DNA of 64,000 nt. Origin: an uncultured Erythrobacter sp. (GTDB lineage: Bacteria > Pseudomonadota > Alphaproteobacteria > Sphingomonadales > Sphingomonadaceae). Made by a program: the position numbers and the translations under genes. The stretch is taken from the NCBI GenBank assembly GCA_913055155.1, contig CAJXJR010000014.1, positions 42,362-106,361 of the forward strand, given 5' to 3'. A model generated the notes under the pieces. The model made no database searches. It saw nothing but the letters and a program-made list of their open reading frames with translations, and was not told the DNA's origin. Below, one piece after another: positions 8,401 through 17,005 of the stretch. Each line of letters starts with the position of its first letter. The first letter of the stretch is position 1.

Positions 8401-8437
8401 ACAAGAAACGGGCGGGAAGCATGCGCCTCCCGCCCGT
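8401..8437 (-). terminator. rho-independent terminator of the SWIB gene
   Basis: Read on the minus strand, ACGGGCGGGA and TCCCGCCCGT form a 10-bp stem with a 10-base loop followed by TTTCTTGTTT. It lies about 30 bp after the SWIB-domain gene stop and separates that gene from the TauD-like gene downstream. Confidence 0.75.
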
Positions 8438-8467
8438 ATTCTTTCACTGGAAAACCAGTGGCCTCAA

Positions 8468-8719
8468 TCAGCTCATGTGCTTGGAGACGGCACCGGTCAT
8501 CTTGAACATCGAGATCTGATCGTTGCCGATCACCGCACCCAGCTTGGCATCGGGGTTGATCATGCGCTTGTCCTTGGAATCCTGCAGGCCGTTGGCCTTG
8601 ATGTGATCCCACACCTTCTTGGTCACCTCGGCACGGGTCATCGGACCCTTGCCGACCACGGCTTCCAGCTCGGACGAGAGGTTCACCGGCTTGTTCAGCG
8701 CGTTGTTCTTGGCAGCCAT
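8468..8719 (-). CDS. SWIB/MDM2 domain protein
   Basis: An 83-residue protein that is a single SWIB domain: LSSELEAVVG, MTRAEVTKKVWDHIKANGLQ, DKRMINPDAKLGAVIG and a C-terminal MFKMTGAVSKHMS. Bacterial stand-alone SWIB proteins occur in Chlamydia, sphingomonads and others, and are thought to be chromatin- or DNA-associated by analogy with eukaryotic SWIB/MDM2. The start has a good RBS (GAAAGGAC) ahead of the ATG. A clear terminator follows, so it is probably monocistronic. Confidence 0.9.
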   Translation of the reverse strand: MAAKNNALNKPVNLSSELEAVVGKGPMTRAEVTKKVWDHIKANGLQDSKDKRMINPDAKLGAVIGNDQISMFKMTGAVSKHMS

Positions 8720-8767
8720 TTTCTAAAGTCCTTTCAGTCAAAAATAGCCGAACGGGCCTAGCACCCC

Positions 8768-9370
8768 TTATTCGGCTTCGTCTTCATCTTCCCAGTCGTA
8801 ATCCCCGCCTTCTTCGCGGGCATAGGTTCCGGTCAAAAGTGCAAGGCCGATGACGTGGCCCTGCATTGCCTCCTCCAGCTCCTTGCGCGAGGCGCCCGGC
8901 ATCAAGACCAGCGGCAGGTCAAGCGCGAACAGCTGAAACACGTAATCATGCGGATCGGCACCGGTGGGCGGATCGGGCAGCAGCCATTCGGAATTGCCGA
9001 AGCTGTTCTTGCCCACGCGCGGCGGTGCTTCACCTTCCAGGATCTTGCCCTTCTGGCCGGGCAGGCCCCAGACCAGCCAGTGGCAGAAGGGTTCTTCGCC
9101 CGGGGCATCGGGGTCTTCCACCACCAGTACCACTTCCTGCGTACCTGGCGGGGGCGAAGTCCATTCCAACGGCGGGGCGACAGAATCCTCTTCATCGGCC
9201 GTAAAGCACGGGTCCAGTTCCTCGCCATTGTCGAAGGCGGCAGAGGACAGCGCAAAGCCGCCCTTGCCCAGCACGCCCTGCGATCCCAGGCGCGCGGCCA
9301 CCAGCTTGCCATGCTTCGCGCTGGAGTTGCCCAGAGCCGATGCCAGCCAGTCGGGTGTCGTGTCTGCCAT
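8768..9370 (-). CDS. YbhB/YbcL family (PEBP/Raf kinase inhibitor-like) protein
   Basis: A 200-residue cytosolic member of the phosphatidylethanolamine-binding-protein fold. Family signatures are SVAPPLEWTSPPPGTQEVVLVVEDPDAPG, FCHWLVWGLPG and HDYVFQLFALD. An N-terminal addition of about 30 residues (WLASALGNSSAKHGKL) and a very acidic tail (DYDWEDEDEAE) frame the domain. I start at the ATG at 9370 because the preceding 28 codons in the track ORF have no family similarity. The biochemical function in bacteria is unsettled. The S41 protease gene diverges on the other side of a 253-bp intergenic region in which I see nothing further. Confidence 0.85.
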   Translation of the reverse strand: MADTTPDWLASALGNSSAKHGKLVAARLGSQGVLGKGGFALSSAAFDNGEELDPCFTADEEDSVAPPLEWTSPPPGTQEVVLVVEDPDAPGEEPFCHWLVWGLPGQKGKILEGEAPPRVGKNSFGNSEWLLPDPPTGADPHDYVFQLFALDLPLVLMPGASRKELEEAMQGHVIGLALLTGTYAREEGGDYDWEDEDEAE

Positions 9371-9623
9371 GGATATCAGGTCCTGCGATTGCTTGTCTGT
9401 TTTCGTGCGAGGGCGCGATGTGCAGGTTGCGGCCCAGCATTTCAAGGGGCGCATTACAAGGCCCTGGCCCGTTCAGCCTGTTGAAGGATTTGCCCTGCCA
9501 TGCAGCAGCATCGCTTTTTCAACCGACACGGCGCCGTCTGCCTTGCCTAGGCCGGGAAGCCGGGTTAGCCCTTTCCCATCGTGGTGCTCACACACCAATC
9601 GCTTCAAATTCCGGGTCTATTTC

Positions 9624-11051
9624 ATGCGCACATCGAAGATCGCCCTTTCGCTGGCCTGCCTTGGCATGGTGGTTTCCTGCGGTGGCGGGGGCACGCCCAC
9701 ACCGACGGCCACAGTCGCGCCCACACCGACACCCACGCCAACGCCCACTACCTCCACCTGTTCGCTGGAAAGCCGCCAGCAGTTCGTGGCAGACGTGATG
9801 GACGAGTGGTATCTCTTCCCCACGCTGCTCGACACCACGGTGAACCCGGCCAATTTCAACGATGTGCAAAGCTATATCGATGCGCTCGTCGCCCCTGCGC
9901 GGGCAGAGAGCAAGGATCGCTATTTCAGCTACATTACCTCGATCGCGGAAGAGAACGCCTTCTTCAACAGCGGCTCCAGCGCGGGCTTCGGCTTCCGGCT
10001 GATCTACGACACCACCAACCGCCGGGTGTTCCTGGCCGAGACGTTCGACAATACGCCGGCGCTGGGCGCAAACCTTGAACGCGGGACGGAGCTGATTGCC
10101 GTCGGCACCAGCTCCACCGACCTCGAGACCATCAACAGCCTGATGGCCACCGGCGGGCCGCAGGCCGTGATCGATGCGCTGGGCCCGTCCGATCCCGGCG
10201 TTACCCGCGTGTTCGACGTGATCGATGCCAGCGGCGTACGGCGCGAGGTGAGCGTGACCAAGGCCGAATACGATCTGGATCCGGTGCCGCGTTACGGTGC
10301 CCAGATCATCAACGACGGTGGGCGGCAGGTCGGCTACCTGCGCCTGACGAACTTCATCAATGTCGCCATCGACGAACTGACTGCCGCCTTCGACGACTTC
10401 AAGGCCGCAGGCGTCACCGAACTGGTGATCGACCTGCGCTACAATGGCGGCGGCGGCATCAACGTGCTGGAACACTTTGCCGACATGATGGGTGCCGCTA
10501 CCGATGGCGAGGTGTTCGAGACGATCGCCTTCCGCGACAGCAAGTCCGCCAACGACGAGACCTATCGCTTTGCCGCGCAGGTGCAGTCGATCGCGCCCAC
10601 GCGCATTGCGTTCATCACCACCAGCGGGTCTGCCTCGGCCAGCGAGGCACTGATCAACGGCATGCAGCCCTATCTTGGCACCGACATGGCGCTGATCGGC
10701 GCCAACACGTTCGGCAAGCCGGTGGGCCAGTCGGCCTTCGACCTGACCGCCTGCGACGATCGCCTGCGGGTGGTTACCATCAAGCTGGAAAACGCCGACG
10801 GGCTGGGCGAGTATTTCGAAGGCCTGGCTGCTACCGTGCCCAATTCCTGCCGCGCCAACGACGATATCTTCCACGATTTCGGCGACCCGCAGGAAGACAT
10901 GCTGGCCACCGCGCTCGATTTCCTCGCCGGACGCGGCACCTGCACCCCGATTGCGGGCGGCCCTGCCACCACCCAGGCAATCGGTCGCGCGCTGCTGCAG
11001 CCCGAACGCCCGTCTTCGGTGATCGAGCACGAAGCGCCCGGCGTCTATTGA
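9624..11051 (+). CDS. S41 family C-terminal-processing-like peptidase, lipoprotein
   Basis: A 475-residue exported serine peptidase. A lipoprotein signal (SLACLGMVVSC) is followed by a low-complexity Thr-Pro linker (TPTPTATVAPTPTPTPTPT), a helical domain, a degenerate PDZ-like segment around residues 150-210 and an S41 catalytic domain. In the latter, TSGSASASEALINGM carries the nucleophile Ser, and NTFGKPVGQ follows. GYLRLTNFINVAIDEL and VIDLRYNGGGG are also family motifs. The track ORF begins far upstream inside the divergent gene, so I use the ATG at 9624. It probably degrades or processes periplasmic proteins from the outer membrane. Confidence 0.85.
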   Translation: MRTSKIALSLACLGMVVSCGGGGTPTPTATVAPTPTPTPTPTTSTCSLESRQQFVADVMDEWYLFPTLLDTTVNPANFNDVQSYIDALVAPARAESKDRYFSYITSIAEENAFFNSGSSAGFGFRLIYDTTNRRVFLAETFDNTPALGANLERGTELIAVGTSSTDLETINSLMATGGPQAVIDALGPSDPGVTRVFDVIDASGVRREVSVTKAEYDLDPVPRYGAQIINDGGRQVGYLRLTNFINVAIDELTAAFDDFKAAGVTELVIDLRYNGGGGINVLEHFADMMGAATDGEVFETIAFRDSKSANDETYRFAAQVQSIAPTRIAFITTSGSASASEALINGMQPYLGTDMALIGANTFGKPVGQSAFDLTACDDRLRVVTIKLENADGLGEYFEGLAATVPNSCRANDDIFHDFGDPQEDMLATALDFLAGRGTCTPIAGGPATTQAIGRALLQPERPSSVIEHEAPGVY

Positions 11052-11072
11052 GGCTTGCGAGCGGGCGAGTCC

Positions 11073-11519
11073 TCAAGGCTCGCCCGGTCCTCCGGCTTGC
11101 GGCCTGTCGCCGTCCAGCCAGGCGCAGCCATTGCGCTGCTCGTTGCCGATCTGCAGCGTGGCGACATAGGGATAGGTGCGGTCGCTCATGCCGTCGGAAC
11201 AGCTGCCCGGCGTCACCGCCAGGTCGACCTCCTCGCCTTCCAGCGATCCGCTGAACGACACGCCGCCGCGCCCGGCAAAGCGGCCGACCGACAGGCGCTG
11301 CCCCTCGGTGTTCTCCGGCGTGGTGTAGGTGAACCAGCCGCCCTCCACCGTGCCGCCCCAGAACGGCTCGGTCCCGGTCAGGTGGATCACCGCGTCCTCT
11401 GCAATACCGGCATAGGCGCTTTCATCGCCGGTATCGCCGGGCACGTTGGCATTGTTGCCCTGCCCGCAGGCACTCAGCAGCAAGGCAGCCCCCGCCAGCA
11501 TCGTCACACGCAACTGCAT
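11073..11519 (-). CDS. COG3650-like lipoprotein
   Basis: A 148-residue lipoprotein: MLAGAALLLSAC is the lipobox region, followed by an acidic linker, then LTGTEPFWGGTVEGGWFTY, the signature of the COG3650 family of small membrane lipoproteins. Two cysteines (GSCSDG and NGCAW) in the C-terminal half may pair. The start is chosen at 11519, preceded by AGGGGAG; the long track ORF upstream overlaps other genes. It lies 17 bp after the DUF3429 gene on the same strand. The role of the family is not established. Confidence 0.75.
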   Translation of the reverse strand: MQLRVTMLAGAALLLSACGQGNNANVPGDTGDESAYAGIAEDAVIHLTGTEPFWGGTVEGGWFTYTTPENTEGQRLSVGRFAGRGGVSFSGSLEGEEVDLAVTPGSCSDGMSDRTYPYVATLQIGNEQRNGCAWLDGDRPQAGGPGEP

Positions 11520-11536
11520 CGCAAACTCCCCTTGTT

Positions 11537-12001
11537 TCAGCCGGCCATCTGCGCCGCCACGCCCAGCAGGATCGTCGCCCCGCCCAGCCCCAGCGACAGC
11601 GGCACTCGCAGTGTCATCCACCAGGTCGGGCGGATCGTCACCAACCGGGCATCGACGAGGAAGCTGACCAGGATCCCCGCCCCCAACACGTAGAGCGATT
11701 GCCCCGGCCAGGTCGCCCCGAAAACCCACGGCGCGAAGGTGGCCAGCGCCAGCAGGCTGGGCGTGACCGAAGCCAACCACAGCCAACCGGGCGCGCGGCG
11801 CGCCTCGTCCGGAGAGCCTGCCGCCAGCCCCCACCACAGGCCGCCCAGGAAACTGAAGATCAGCGCAGCGTAGGCCCAGCCGATCGCCAGCGCGCTCCAG
11901 CGCCATTCGGGCGGCCCTACCCATGCAGCAGCAAGGCAGGCAAGTTGCGGCAGGAGTCCGGCAAAGCCGAGGTTGCGGGGGGAAGCTGGAACGGCGCTCA
12001 T
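11537..12001 (-). CDS. DUF3429 domain integral membrane protein
   Basis: A 154-residue protein with four to five hydrophobic segments. The N-terminus PRNLGFAGLLPQLACLAAAW and the segment ALIFSFLGGLWWGL match DUF3429, a family of small inner-membrane proteins of unknown function. I begin at the ATG at 12001 (MSAVPASP), not the upstream ATG in the track, because family similarity begins there. It is followed closely by the COG3650-like lipoprotein, suggesting a two-gene unit. Confidence 0.75.
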   Translation of the reverse strand: MSAVPASPRNLGFAGLLPQLACLAAAWVGPPEWRWSALAIGWAYAALIFSFLGGLWWGLAAGSPDEARRAPGWLWLASVTPSLLALATFAPWVFGATWPGQSLYVLGAGILVSFLVDARLVTIRPTWWMTLRVPLSLGLGGATILLGVAAQMAG

Positions 12002-12073
12002 GCCTGCGCCTGCTAGCGTCCTGCATCGCAAAAGGCCATGGGGCCCTTCGGCCGAAGTGCGCGGTCCCCGTAC

Positions 12074-12766
12074 CTAGTCGATGCTCACAGGCCCGCCGCC
12101 GTTGCCGCCGCAGGCGGTGTGCTGGCGCAGCAGCGCGCGTTCGTTGGGCACGGCAGGTGCAGACAGCGTGTACTGGAAGCCGGAGAAATTGTTGAACTGC
12201 AGCATGTCGCCGCCCGGTGCGCGATTGCGCGAGGTGAAGGCGGCATAGCGCTGTTCCAGCTGGTCCTCCGCCGCCTCCACGGCAGCGCCCGATGCGCCCG
12301 GCACCCGCCGCGTGATCCGGCGGATTTCCCAGCGGTGGCTGTTGGGATTGTCGGGGTCTGCCACCATCGACACCAGCACCGTGGTGGGGTTGCCGCTGCC
12401 CGACGTATAGGTGCCCTGCATGCTTTGCGTCTCGCACGCCGCGGTCACTCCGCGCATGCCCGCCAGCGCGCCATTATCGAACCGGCCATCGGCAAGGTAG
12501 CCGATGATGCCGCTGAAACTGCCACGATAGCGATTGTTGACGCCGTTGGTGTCACCCCGCCCCACCGAGCGCGTGCGCGAGGGGCCATCGCCCGACGTGC
12601 TCATCGCGGTATCCCAGGTGATGCCTTCCAGCGCGTCGATCCCGTCGCCCAGACACAGCCCGTCAAGGCAGGCGCGCCCGATCCGTTCGTATTCCTGCGC
12701 ATGGGCCACACCGGCCATGCCTGCCACACCCAGCGCCACCGCGCCCAAGACACTTGCAGATTTCAT
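12074..12766 (-). CDS. secreted protein of unknown function
   Basis: A 230-residue exported protein. The signal peptide MKSASVLGAVALGVAGMAGVAHA is followed by the mature start QEYERIG. The body has four cysteines (RACLDGLCLGD, AACETQ, HTACGG) that could form disulfides, and a Gly/Asn-rich stretch near RSVGRGDTNGVNNRYRG. I do not recognise the family. RBS GAGAGGGGG supports the ATG at 12766; the longer track ORF starts in the intergenic region. It lies 78 bp downstream of the DUF4197 gene on the same strand and may share its transcript. Confidence 0.65.
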   Translation of the reverse strand: MKSASVLGAVALGVAGMAGVAHAQEYERIGRACLDGLCLGDGIDALEGITWDTAMSTSGDGPSRTRSVGRGDTNGVNNRYRGSFSGIIGYLADGRFDNGALAGMRGVTAACETQSMQGTYTSGSGNPTTVLVSMVADPDNPNSHRWEIRRITRRVPGASGAAVEAAEDQLEQRYAAFTSRNRAPGGDMLQFNNFSGFQYTLSAPAVPNERALLRQHTACGGNGGGPVSID

Positions 12767-12844
12767 GTCGTTCCCCCTCTCAATCCCCTGATTTCCCGGC
12801 ATCTCGGCACCGCCATGCAAACACGCGAGCGGCGCGCCGGTTGG

Positions 12845-13546
12845 TTACAGACCCAGCCCGTTCAGCAAGCCGCCCGCCGCATCCAGCGGATTGGCGCGCA
12901 GGTCGCGTTCCTCGTTGCCGATGTAGCGGAAAATGCCGTCCAGCCCCTGGTCGGTCACCGTCCGGTTCAGGCCATCGCGGCTGATCCCCAGCGCCGCCAG
13001 CCACGAATGATCGCCCTCCAGCCGCTCCAGCGTCCGGTAAGCGCCCAGCTGCGACAGTGCCCCGTCCACCAGCGGCATCAGCCGCGCGTGCAGGTGATCG
13101 TTGGAACTGCGCCGCAGGTAGTTGGTGGCGCCGGTATCCTCGCGCATGATGCCCGGCACGTCGGACAACTGCAGGTTGTCGATCGCTGCGCGGAAGATCG
13201 GCTTGGCCTCGCCCGCGGCGATCCCGGCGGCATCGTTCAGCGTGCGGGTCAGCCCGTCGAGCACGCCCATCTCGCCCGCTGCGCCTGCCAGCCTGCCCAG
13301 CAGGCCGGTGCGGCGCGAACTGTTGCCGACCAGCGGCAGGCCGATACGGATATCCTCGTCGTCGTAAAAGGCGCCCGGCTGCGCCAGCCGGTCCAGCGCG
13401 TTATCGCTGGCCTGCCCCAGCAAGTCGCCCAGGCCCAGCAATCCGCCGATGTTCTGCGCCTGCGCCATGCCGGGCATGGCCAGCGCCAGCGCGCCTGCCC
13501 CCATGCCGGTGATGACCTGTCGGCGATTGCGGTGATGGCAGGGCAT
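12845..13546 (-). CDS. DUF4197 family exported protein
   Basis: A 233-residue protein with a Tat-like signal (RNRRQVITG, then hydrophobic, cleavage near AQA). The helical body contains LNDAAGIAAGEAKPIFRAAIDNLQLSD, GATNYLRRSS and GLDGIFRYIGNEERDLRANP. The last phrase is a clear DUF4197 hallmark: the family ends with a GLF-Y---EE--IR-NP pattern. The function is unknown; the mature protein is probably a soluble periplasmic helical bundle. The exported protein at 12074-12766 lies downstream. Confidence 0.8.
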   Translation of the reverse strand: MPCHHRNRRQVITGMGAGALALAMPGMAQAQNIGGLLGLGDLLGQASDNALDRLAQPGAFYDDEDIRIGLPLVGNSSRRTGLLGRLAGAAGEMGVLDGLTRTLNDAAGIAAGEAKPIFRAAIDNLQLSDVPGIMREDTGATNYLRRSSNDHLHARLMPLVDGALSQLGAYRTLERLEGDHSWLAALGISRDGLNRTVTDQGLDGIFRYIGNEERDLRANPLDAAGGLLNGLGL

Positions 13547-13621
13547 GGCGCGAACTCCCTCTTGCAGCTGGCTGACAGTCTATGCCGGGTTTGCCGATTG
13601 GCCAAGCCCTTGGCGCCAGTG

Positions 13622-13660
13622 ACAAAAAAGGGGCGAGCCTGCGCGAGGCCCGCCCCTTCG
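13622..13660 (-). terminator. rho-independent terminator after the fasciclin gene
   Basis: Minus-strand reading gives AAGGGGCG-GGCCT, a CGCGC loop, AGGC-TCGCCCC and then TTTTTTG. It lies 30-70 bp after the stop codon of the fasciclin-domain gene and ends that transcript ahead of the DUF4197 gene. Confidence 0.8.
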
Positions 13661-13689
13661 TTCTTGCGTCTTTACCTGTGCGGCGCGCC

Positions 13690-14268
13690 TTACGGCATCA
13701 GCACCGTATCGATCACGTGGATGACGCCGTTCGAGGCATCGACATCGGTCGCGGTGACCGTGGCCGTATTGCCCTGCGCATCGGTAAGGGTCACCGTTTC
13801 GCCGTCGACCATGGCGGTCAGCGTGCCGCCGTTGACGGTCTCGATGGTGTAGCCACCTTCACCGGCGTCCACGATCGCGGCGACGAGGTCGGACGACATC
13901 ACTTCACCCGGCACCACGTGGTAGGTGAGGATGCTGCCCAGCGTGTCGGTATCTTCGGTGGTCAGCGTTTCCACCGTGCCTTCGGGCAGCGCGGCGAAGG
14001 CTTCGTTGGTGGGCGCGAAGACAGTGAACGGACCTTCGCCCGACAGCGTCTCACCAAGGCCGGCAGCGGTCACGGCGGTGACGAGGGTGGAGAAATCGGG
14101 GTTGCCCTGCGCCACTTCCACGATCGTGCCGGGCGTGGTGGCATCGGCGTTGACCATTTCATCGGCCATCGCGGCATCGTCTTCCATCGCACCATCGTCG
14201 GCAGCGCCCCCGCATGCGGCCAGGGTCAGCGCGGCGGCGGAAGCAGTGAGGATATGGAGAGTCTTCAT
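13690..14268 (-). CDS. fasciclin (FAS1) domain lipoprotein
   Basis: A 192-residue protein. MKTLHILTASAAALTLAAC is a lipoprotein signal. An acidic Ala/Asp/Met-rich linker follows, then one FAS1 domain with the H1 and H2 motifs PFTVFAPTNEAFAALP and NGVIHVIDTVLMP, and the YH motif SILTYHVVPG. Single-FAS1 proteins are adhesion-like surface or periplasmic proteins and are common in sphingomonads. The ATG at 14268 directly precedes the signal peptide; the track extension has no similarity. It is followed by a strong terminator. Confidence 0.9.
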   Translation of the reverse strand: MKTLHILTASAAALTLAACGGAADDGAMEDDAAMADEMVNADATTPGTIVEVAQGNPDFSTLVTAVTAAGLGETLSGEGPFTVFAPTNEAFAALPEGTVETLTTEDTDTLGSILTYHVVPGEVMSSDLVAAIVDAGEGGYTIETVNGGTLTAMVDGETVTLTDAQGNTATVTATDVDASNGVIHVIDTVLMP

Positions 14269-14491
14269 AATTGGCGTCCTTGTTTGCGGTTGATCGGATG
14301 ACTGGCGGCACACGGCACGTCCGGGTTCACCCGTTCACCGCAGCAATCGCTTTGCGCGCCCGCTTGTTCCGGCACTGGACGAAAGCACGTATCGGGCCGC
14401 GCGGATGGCAGCGGACCAGCTATCGCTTGCCGCGCCATGCCCCGCCTGCCATGGCGCCGGCAACACAGATGGGCGCGAAGGAGATCCGCCG

Positions 14492-14800
14492 ATGGCTGCC
14501 GACGACGAAGACTACGTTTACGACGAGGAAAGCGGCGAATGGATGCCTGCTTCCGAATTCGCCGCCAGGCAGGCCGCTGCCAACCAGGTGGAGGTTCGCG
14601 ATGCCGTGGGTAACCTGCTGGCCGATGGCGACCAGGTGACGCTGGTGAAAGACCTGGAGGTCAAGGGCGCGGGCCAGACGCTGAAGCAGGGCACGCTGAT
14701 CAAGTCGATACGCCTGACCGGCGATGCGCAGGAAATCGACTGCAAGTACCCCGGCATCAAGGGCCTGGTGCTACGCGCGGAGTTTGTGAAGAAGCGCTAG
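14492..14800 (+). CDS. PhnA domain protein
   Basis: A 102-residue protein whose C-terminal two thirds is a PhnA domain: VEVRDAVGNLLADGDQVTLVKDLEVKGAGQTLKQGT...DCKYPGIKGLVLRAEFVKKR. PhnA-type proteins are small SH3-like proteins whose cellular role is unclear despite the old phosphonate name. The start at 14492 has AAGGAG upstream. The track ORF begins 29 codons earlier and would add a CPACHGAG stretch resembling half of the zinc ribbon found in E. coli PhnA, so a longer form cannot be excluded. Confidence 0.75.
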   Translation: MAADDEDYVYDEESGEWMPASEFAARQAAANQVEVRDAVGNLLADGDQVTLVKDLEVKGAGQTLKQGTLIKSIRLTGDAQEIDCKYPGIKGLVLRAEFVKKR

Positions 14801-14810
14801 GCGCAGCCGC

Positions 14811-15245
14811 TTACGCGCCATCCTCCTGCTCGATCACCCGGCCCAGCACGCGGACCTGGCAGCGATCGACACGGTCACCGAAGGCATCGGGCACCAGCAA
14901 GGTTTCCACGTCGCCCGTACACACGCTGATGCGGCTGCGTGTGTCGAGCGCGATCATGCGGCTGAAATCCAGCTCCGGGCACGATCCAATCGTCTCCAAC
15001 AGCCATTCCTCGCGCACGCCGGTGCGTACATACAGCCGTTCCTGGCTGCGGGGACCGTTCGGGGCGTTCGAATAACCGTTGATCTCGCGCGTGAAGAAGC
15101 ACGCGCGGCTGGTATCGATGTTGGCCAGGCTGGCGTCGTATTCGTCCGCCTCGGGCCCTTCCATCGGCGCGCAGGCAGCAAGGCCCAGCGCAGCCGCAAC
15201 CAGCGCGGCGCCGGCAAGGGCAGGTTTCGCGATAATAGAGGTCAT
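14811..15245 (-). CDS. DUF6491 family lipoprotein, paralog 1
   Basis: A 144-residue exported protein with a lipoprotein-type signal (VAAALGLAAC). The mature domain has SRACFFTREINGYSNAPNG, RLYVRTGVREEWLLETIGSCPELDFS and SVCTGDVETLLVPDAFG, ending in RCQVRVLG. The cysteine placement and phrases are shared with the protein at 17006-17395, and both match DUF6491. The function is unknown; the fold probably holds two disulfides. It is convergent with the PhnA gene, 10 bp apart. Confidence 0.75.
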   Translation of the reverse strand: MTSIIAKPALAGAALVAAALGLAACAPMEGPEADEYDASLANIDTSRACFFTREINGYSNAPNGPRSQERLYVRTGVREEWLLETIGSCPELDFSRMIALDTRSRISVCTGDVETLLVPDAFGDRVDRCQVRVLGRVIEQEDGA

Positions 15246-15548
15246 GTTCCTTCTCCTCTTTTTCCAAACGACGGCCCTGACCCAGTGTTCCATTGTCACA
15301 GCATCCTGTCGCAAGCCTGACACATCCCGCAACAAAGTGCTGGCAAAGGATACGCTGCGGGCGCACGACGATTCGCGCAGCAATGCAACGGACCGGGAAA
15401 ACCACCCTGCCCCCGGTCCTCGAGCCCGCCGGACAGCGGGTAACGCCAGGCATGGCGGTAGATCGCACCAGCACCCCAGCGGCGTTGGTGCGATCCTCGT
15501 TTGGGGCCTGCTTGCAAGCGGCTGCGATCTCCCGCACATTCCCACGCG

Positions 15549-15899
15549 ATGAGCAGGCAATACACCTCATTCGCCGCGTTCTGGCCGTTCTATCTGCGCG
15601 AGCATTCACAGCCTCGCACGCGCGCGCTGCACTATCTGGGCACCACGCTGGTGTTCGCCGTGGCCCTGTTTGCGCTGTTGACGGGGCGCTGGTGGTTCCT
15701 GCTGGCCATGCCGGTGGCCGGCTATTTCTTCGCCTGGCTCGCCCACTTCACGGTGGAAAAGAACCGCCCGGCCACTTTCACCTATCCGCTGTGGAGCCTG
15801 GCTGCGGATTTCCGCATGTACGGGTTGTGGCTTACCGGGCGCCTGCAGCCCGAGCTTGACCGTGCGGGGGTAAGCAAGGGCGAAGGCCGGCCCGGCTAG
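15549..15899 (+). CDS. DUF962 (Mpo1-like) membrane protein
   Basis: A 116-residue protein. It starts with [27 protein letters not shown], the DUF962 signature with its conserved HxxxxxRxxH-like pattern. Two to three hydrophobic segments follow, then [22 protein letters not shown]. Yeast Mpo1, in the same family, is an Fe(II)-dependent dioxygenase acting on 2-hydroxy fatty acids, and the histidines here are positioned alike; bacterial function is inferred. The ATG at 15549 is chosen because family similarity starts there. It is convergent with the SnoaL-like gene. Confidence 0.85.
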   Translation: MSRQYTSFAAFWPFYLREHSQPRTRALHYLGTTLVFAVALFALLTGRWWFLLAMPVAGYFFAWLAHFTVEKNRPATFTYPLWSLAADFRMYGLWLTGRLQPELDRAGVSKGEGRPG

Positions 15900-15902
15900 G
15901 CC

Positions 15903-16304
15903 CTAGCCCAGCACCGCGTCGGCCAGCTTGGTGTCGAGATACTCGCGCACCTCCACGATCTTGCCGCCTGCCAGCTTGAAGACGAAGCAATAGTCGTTGG
16001 CGTAGACCTTGCCGTCCACCGTGTCGGCATGGCCCTTCGCCAGCACCACCACGTGATCGCCATCGGCCAGCACCAGTTCGGGGATGTTCAGGTATGGCCC
16101 GGTGAACTTCGCGAACAGCGGGCCCATCAGGTCGCGTTCCACATTGGCAAGCCCGCTGACTTCCTTCGACCAGTTGGACGTGCCCATCACCCGCCAGGTG
16201 ATGCTTTCGTCGAACAGCGGCAGGAAGGCGCTGGGATCGCCATGTTCCAGCTTGGCAAAGGCCTGTGTCAGCAAAGCGCGGTTGGTTTCGGTGGTGTCGC
16301 TCAT
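15903..16304 (-). CDS. SnoaL-like (NTF2 superfamily) protein
   Basis: A 133-residue single-domain protein: an N-terminal helix (TNRALLTQAFAKLEHGDPSAFLPLFDESITWRVMG), a middle FTGPYLNIPE, then beta strands VVVLAKGHADTVDGKVYANDYCFVFKLAGGKIVEVREYLDT. This is the NTF2/SnoaL-2 fold, where Asp/His pairs in the pocket sometimes give isomerase or hydrolase activity; many members only bind ligands. Its ATG overlaps the stop of the DUF3365 gene by 4 bases (ATGA), so the two are translationally coupled. Confidence 0.8.
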   Translation of the reverse strand: MSDTTETNRALLTQAFAKLEHGDPSAFLPLFDESITWRVMGTSNWSKEVSGLANVERDLMGPLFAKFTGPYLNIPELVLADGDHVVVLAKGHADTVDGKVYANDYCFVFKLAGGKIVEVREYLDTKLADAVLG

Positions 16305-16915
16305 GTATCGTCCCCTGTTGCAAACCGCTCCGCCGGCCAGCTGACCAGCAGCGCGCCGCGAAGGTCGCCCGGTTCGAAGCCGGTGGCAAGGTCATCGGGG
16401 TAAAGTTCCGCAATGCGTACAGCCAGCGCGGGGTCGACATCGGTGCCGTGGCAAGTGGAGCACGGCTGTTCCTGCATCGGTATCGCGCGCAGGTAATTCA
16501 CCCGCGCCATCTCCCCTTCGCCGCTGCGCCAGACCGTCTCGGCGGGCTGGCCGTCGACCATGGGCTGCCCGGCGAGGCGGGCATAGTGGGGCGCGATATC
16601 ATCCGTAACGCGGCCATCGGGGTTGCGGTTGCGATCTGACACCCGGCTGACCTGCGCCCCGCTGGCTGCCGACCGTTCGGCGGCAATCTGCGGCGCGACC
16701 GCGTGGCACACCTCCACCCCCTGCATCGGCCCGCCTTCGGCGAACGCCGCGGCAAGCTGGGCCTGCAAGGCCATGCCGTACTCCTGCGCAACCGGCTGCG
16801 AGGCCGCGATCACGGCAGCCTCGTCCAGCGCGGCAGGCGGCGCATCGGGTGCTTCGGCCTGGTTGCAGGCCGCCAGCAGCAGCGGCGCGGCGACCAGCAG
16901 TTGGGTGCGGATCAT
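16301..16915 (-). CDS. DUF3365 (Tll0287-like) c-type heme lipoprotein
   Basis: A 204-residue exported protein: signal with lipobox APLLLAAC, then a helical sensor-like domain with VEVCHAVAPQIAAE and SDRNRNPDG. A CSTCHG heme-attachment motif follows, then IAELYPDDLATGFEPGDLRGALLVSWP, the Tll0287/DUF3365 signature. Such domains bind one c-type heme and are found in redox or gas sensors; here it is a stand-alone lipoprotein. RBS AAGGAG precedes the ATG at 16915. Because the genes run on the minus strand, this gene is transcribed first and the SnoaL-like gene follows it by an ATGA overlap at 16301-16304. Confidence 0.85.
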   Translation of the reverse strand: MIRTQLLVAAPLLLAACNQAEAPDAPPAALDEAAVIAASQPVAQEYGMALQAQLAAAFAEGGPMQGVEVCHAVAPQIAAERSAASGAQVSRVSDRNRNPDGRVTDDIAPHYARLAGQPMVDGQPAETVWRSGEGEMARVNYLRAIPMQEQPCSTCHGTDVDPALAVRIAELYPDDLATGFEPGDLRGALLVSWPAERFATGDDT

Positions 16916-17005
16916 GGCGAATCTCCTTGAATAGTCACAAGGACTATCCGGTTCGAAGCACCATGCCTCAAGCCCCTTCGGACCATCCCGCCCGGGCTGC
17001 GAAGG

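Noticed and set aside
9588-11030. 480-residue minus-strand ORF opposite the S41 peptidase
   Set aside because: Antisense shadow of a well-supported lipoprotein protease.
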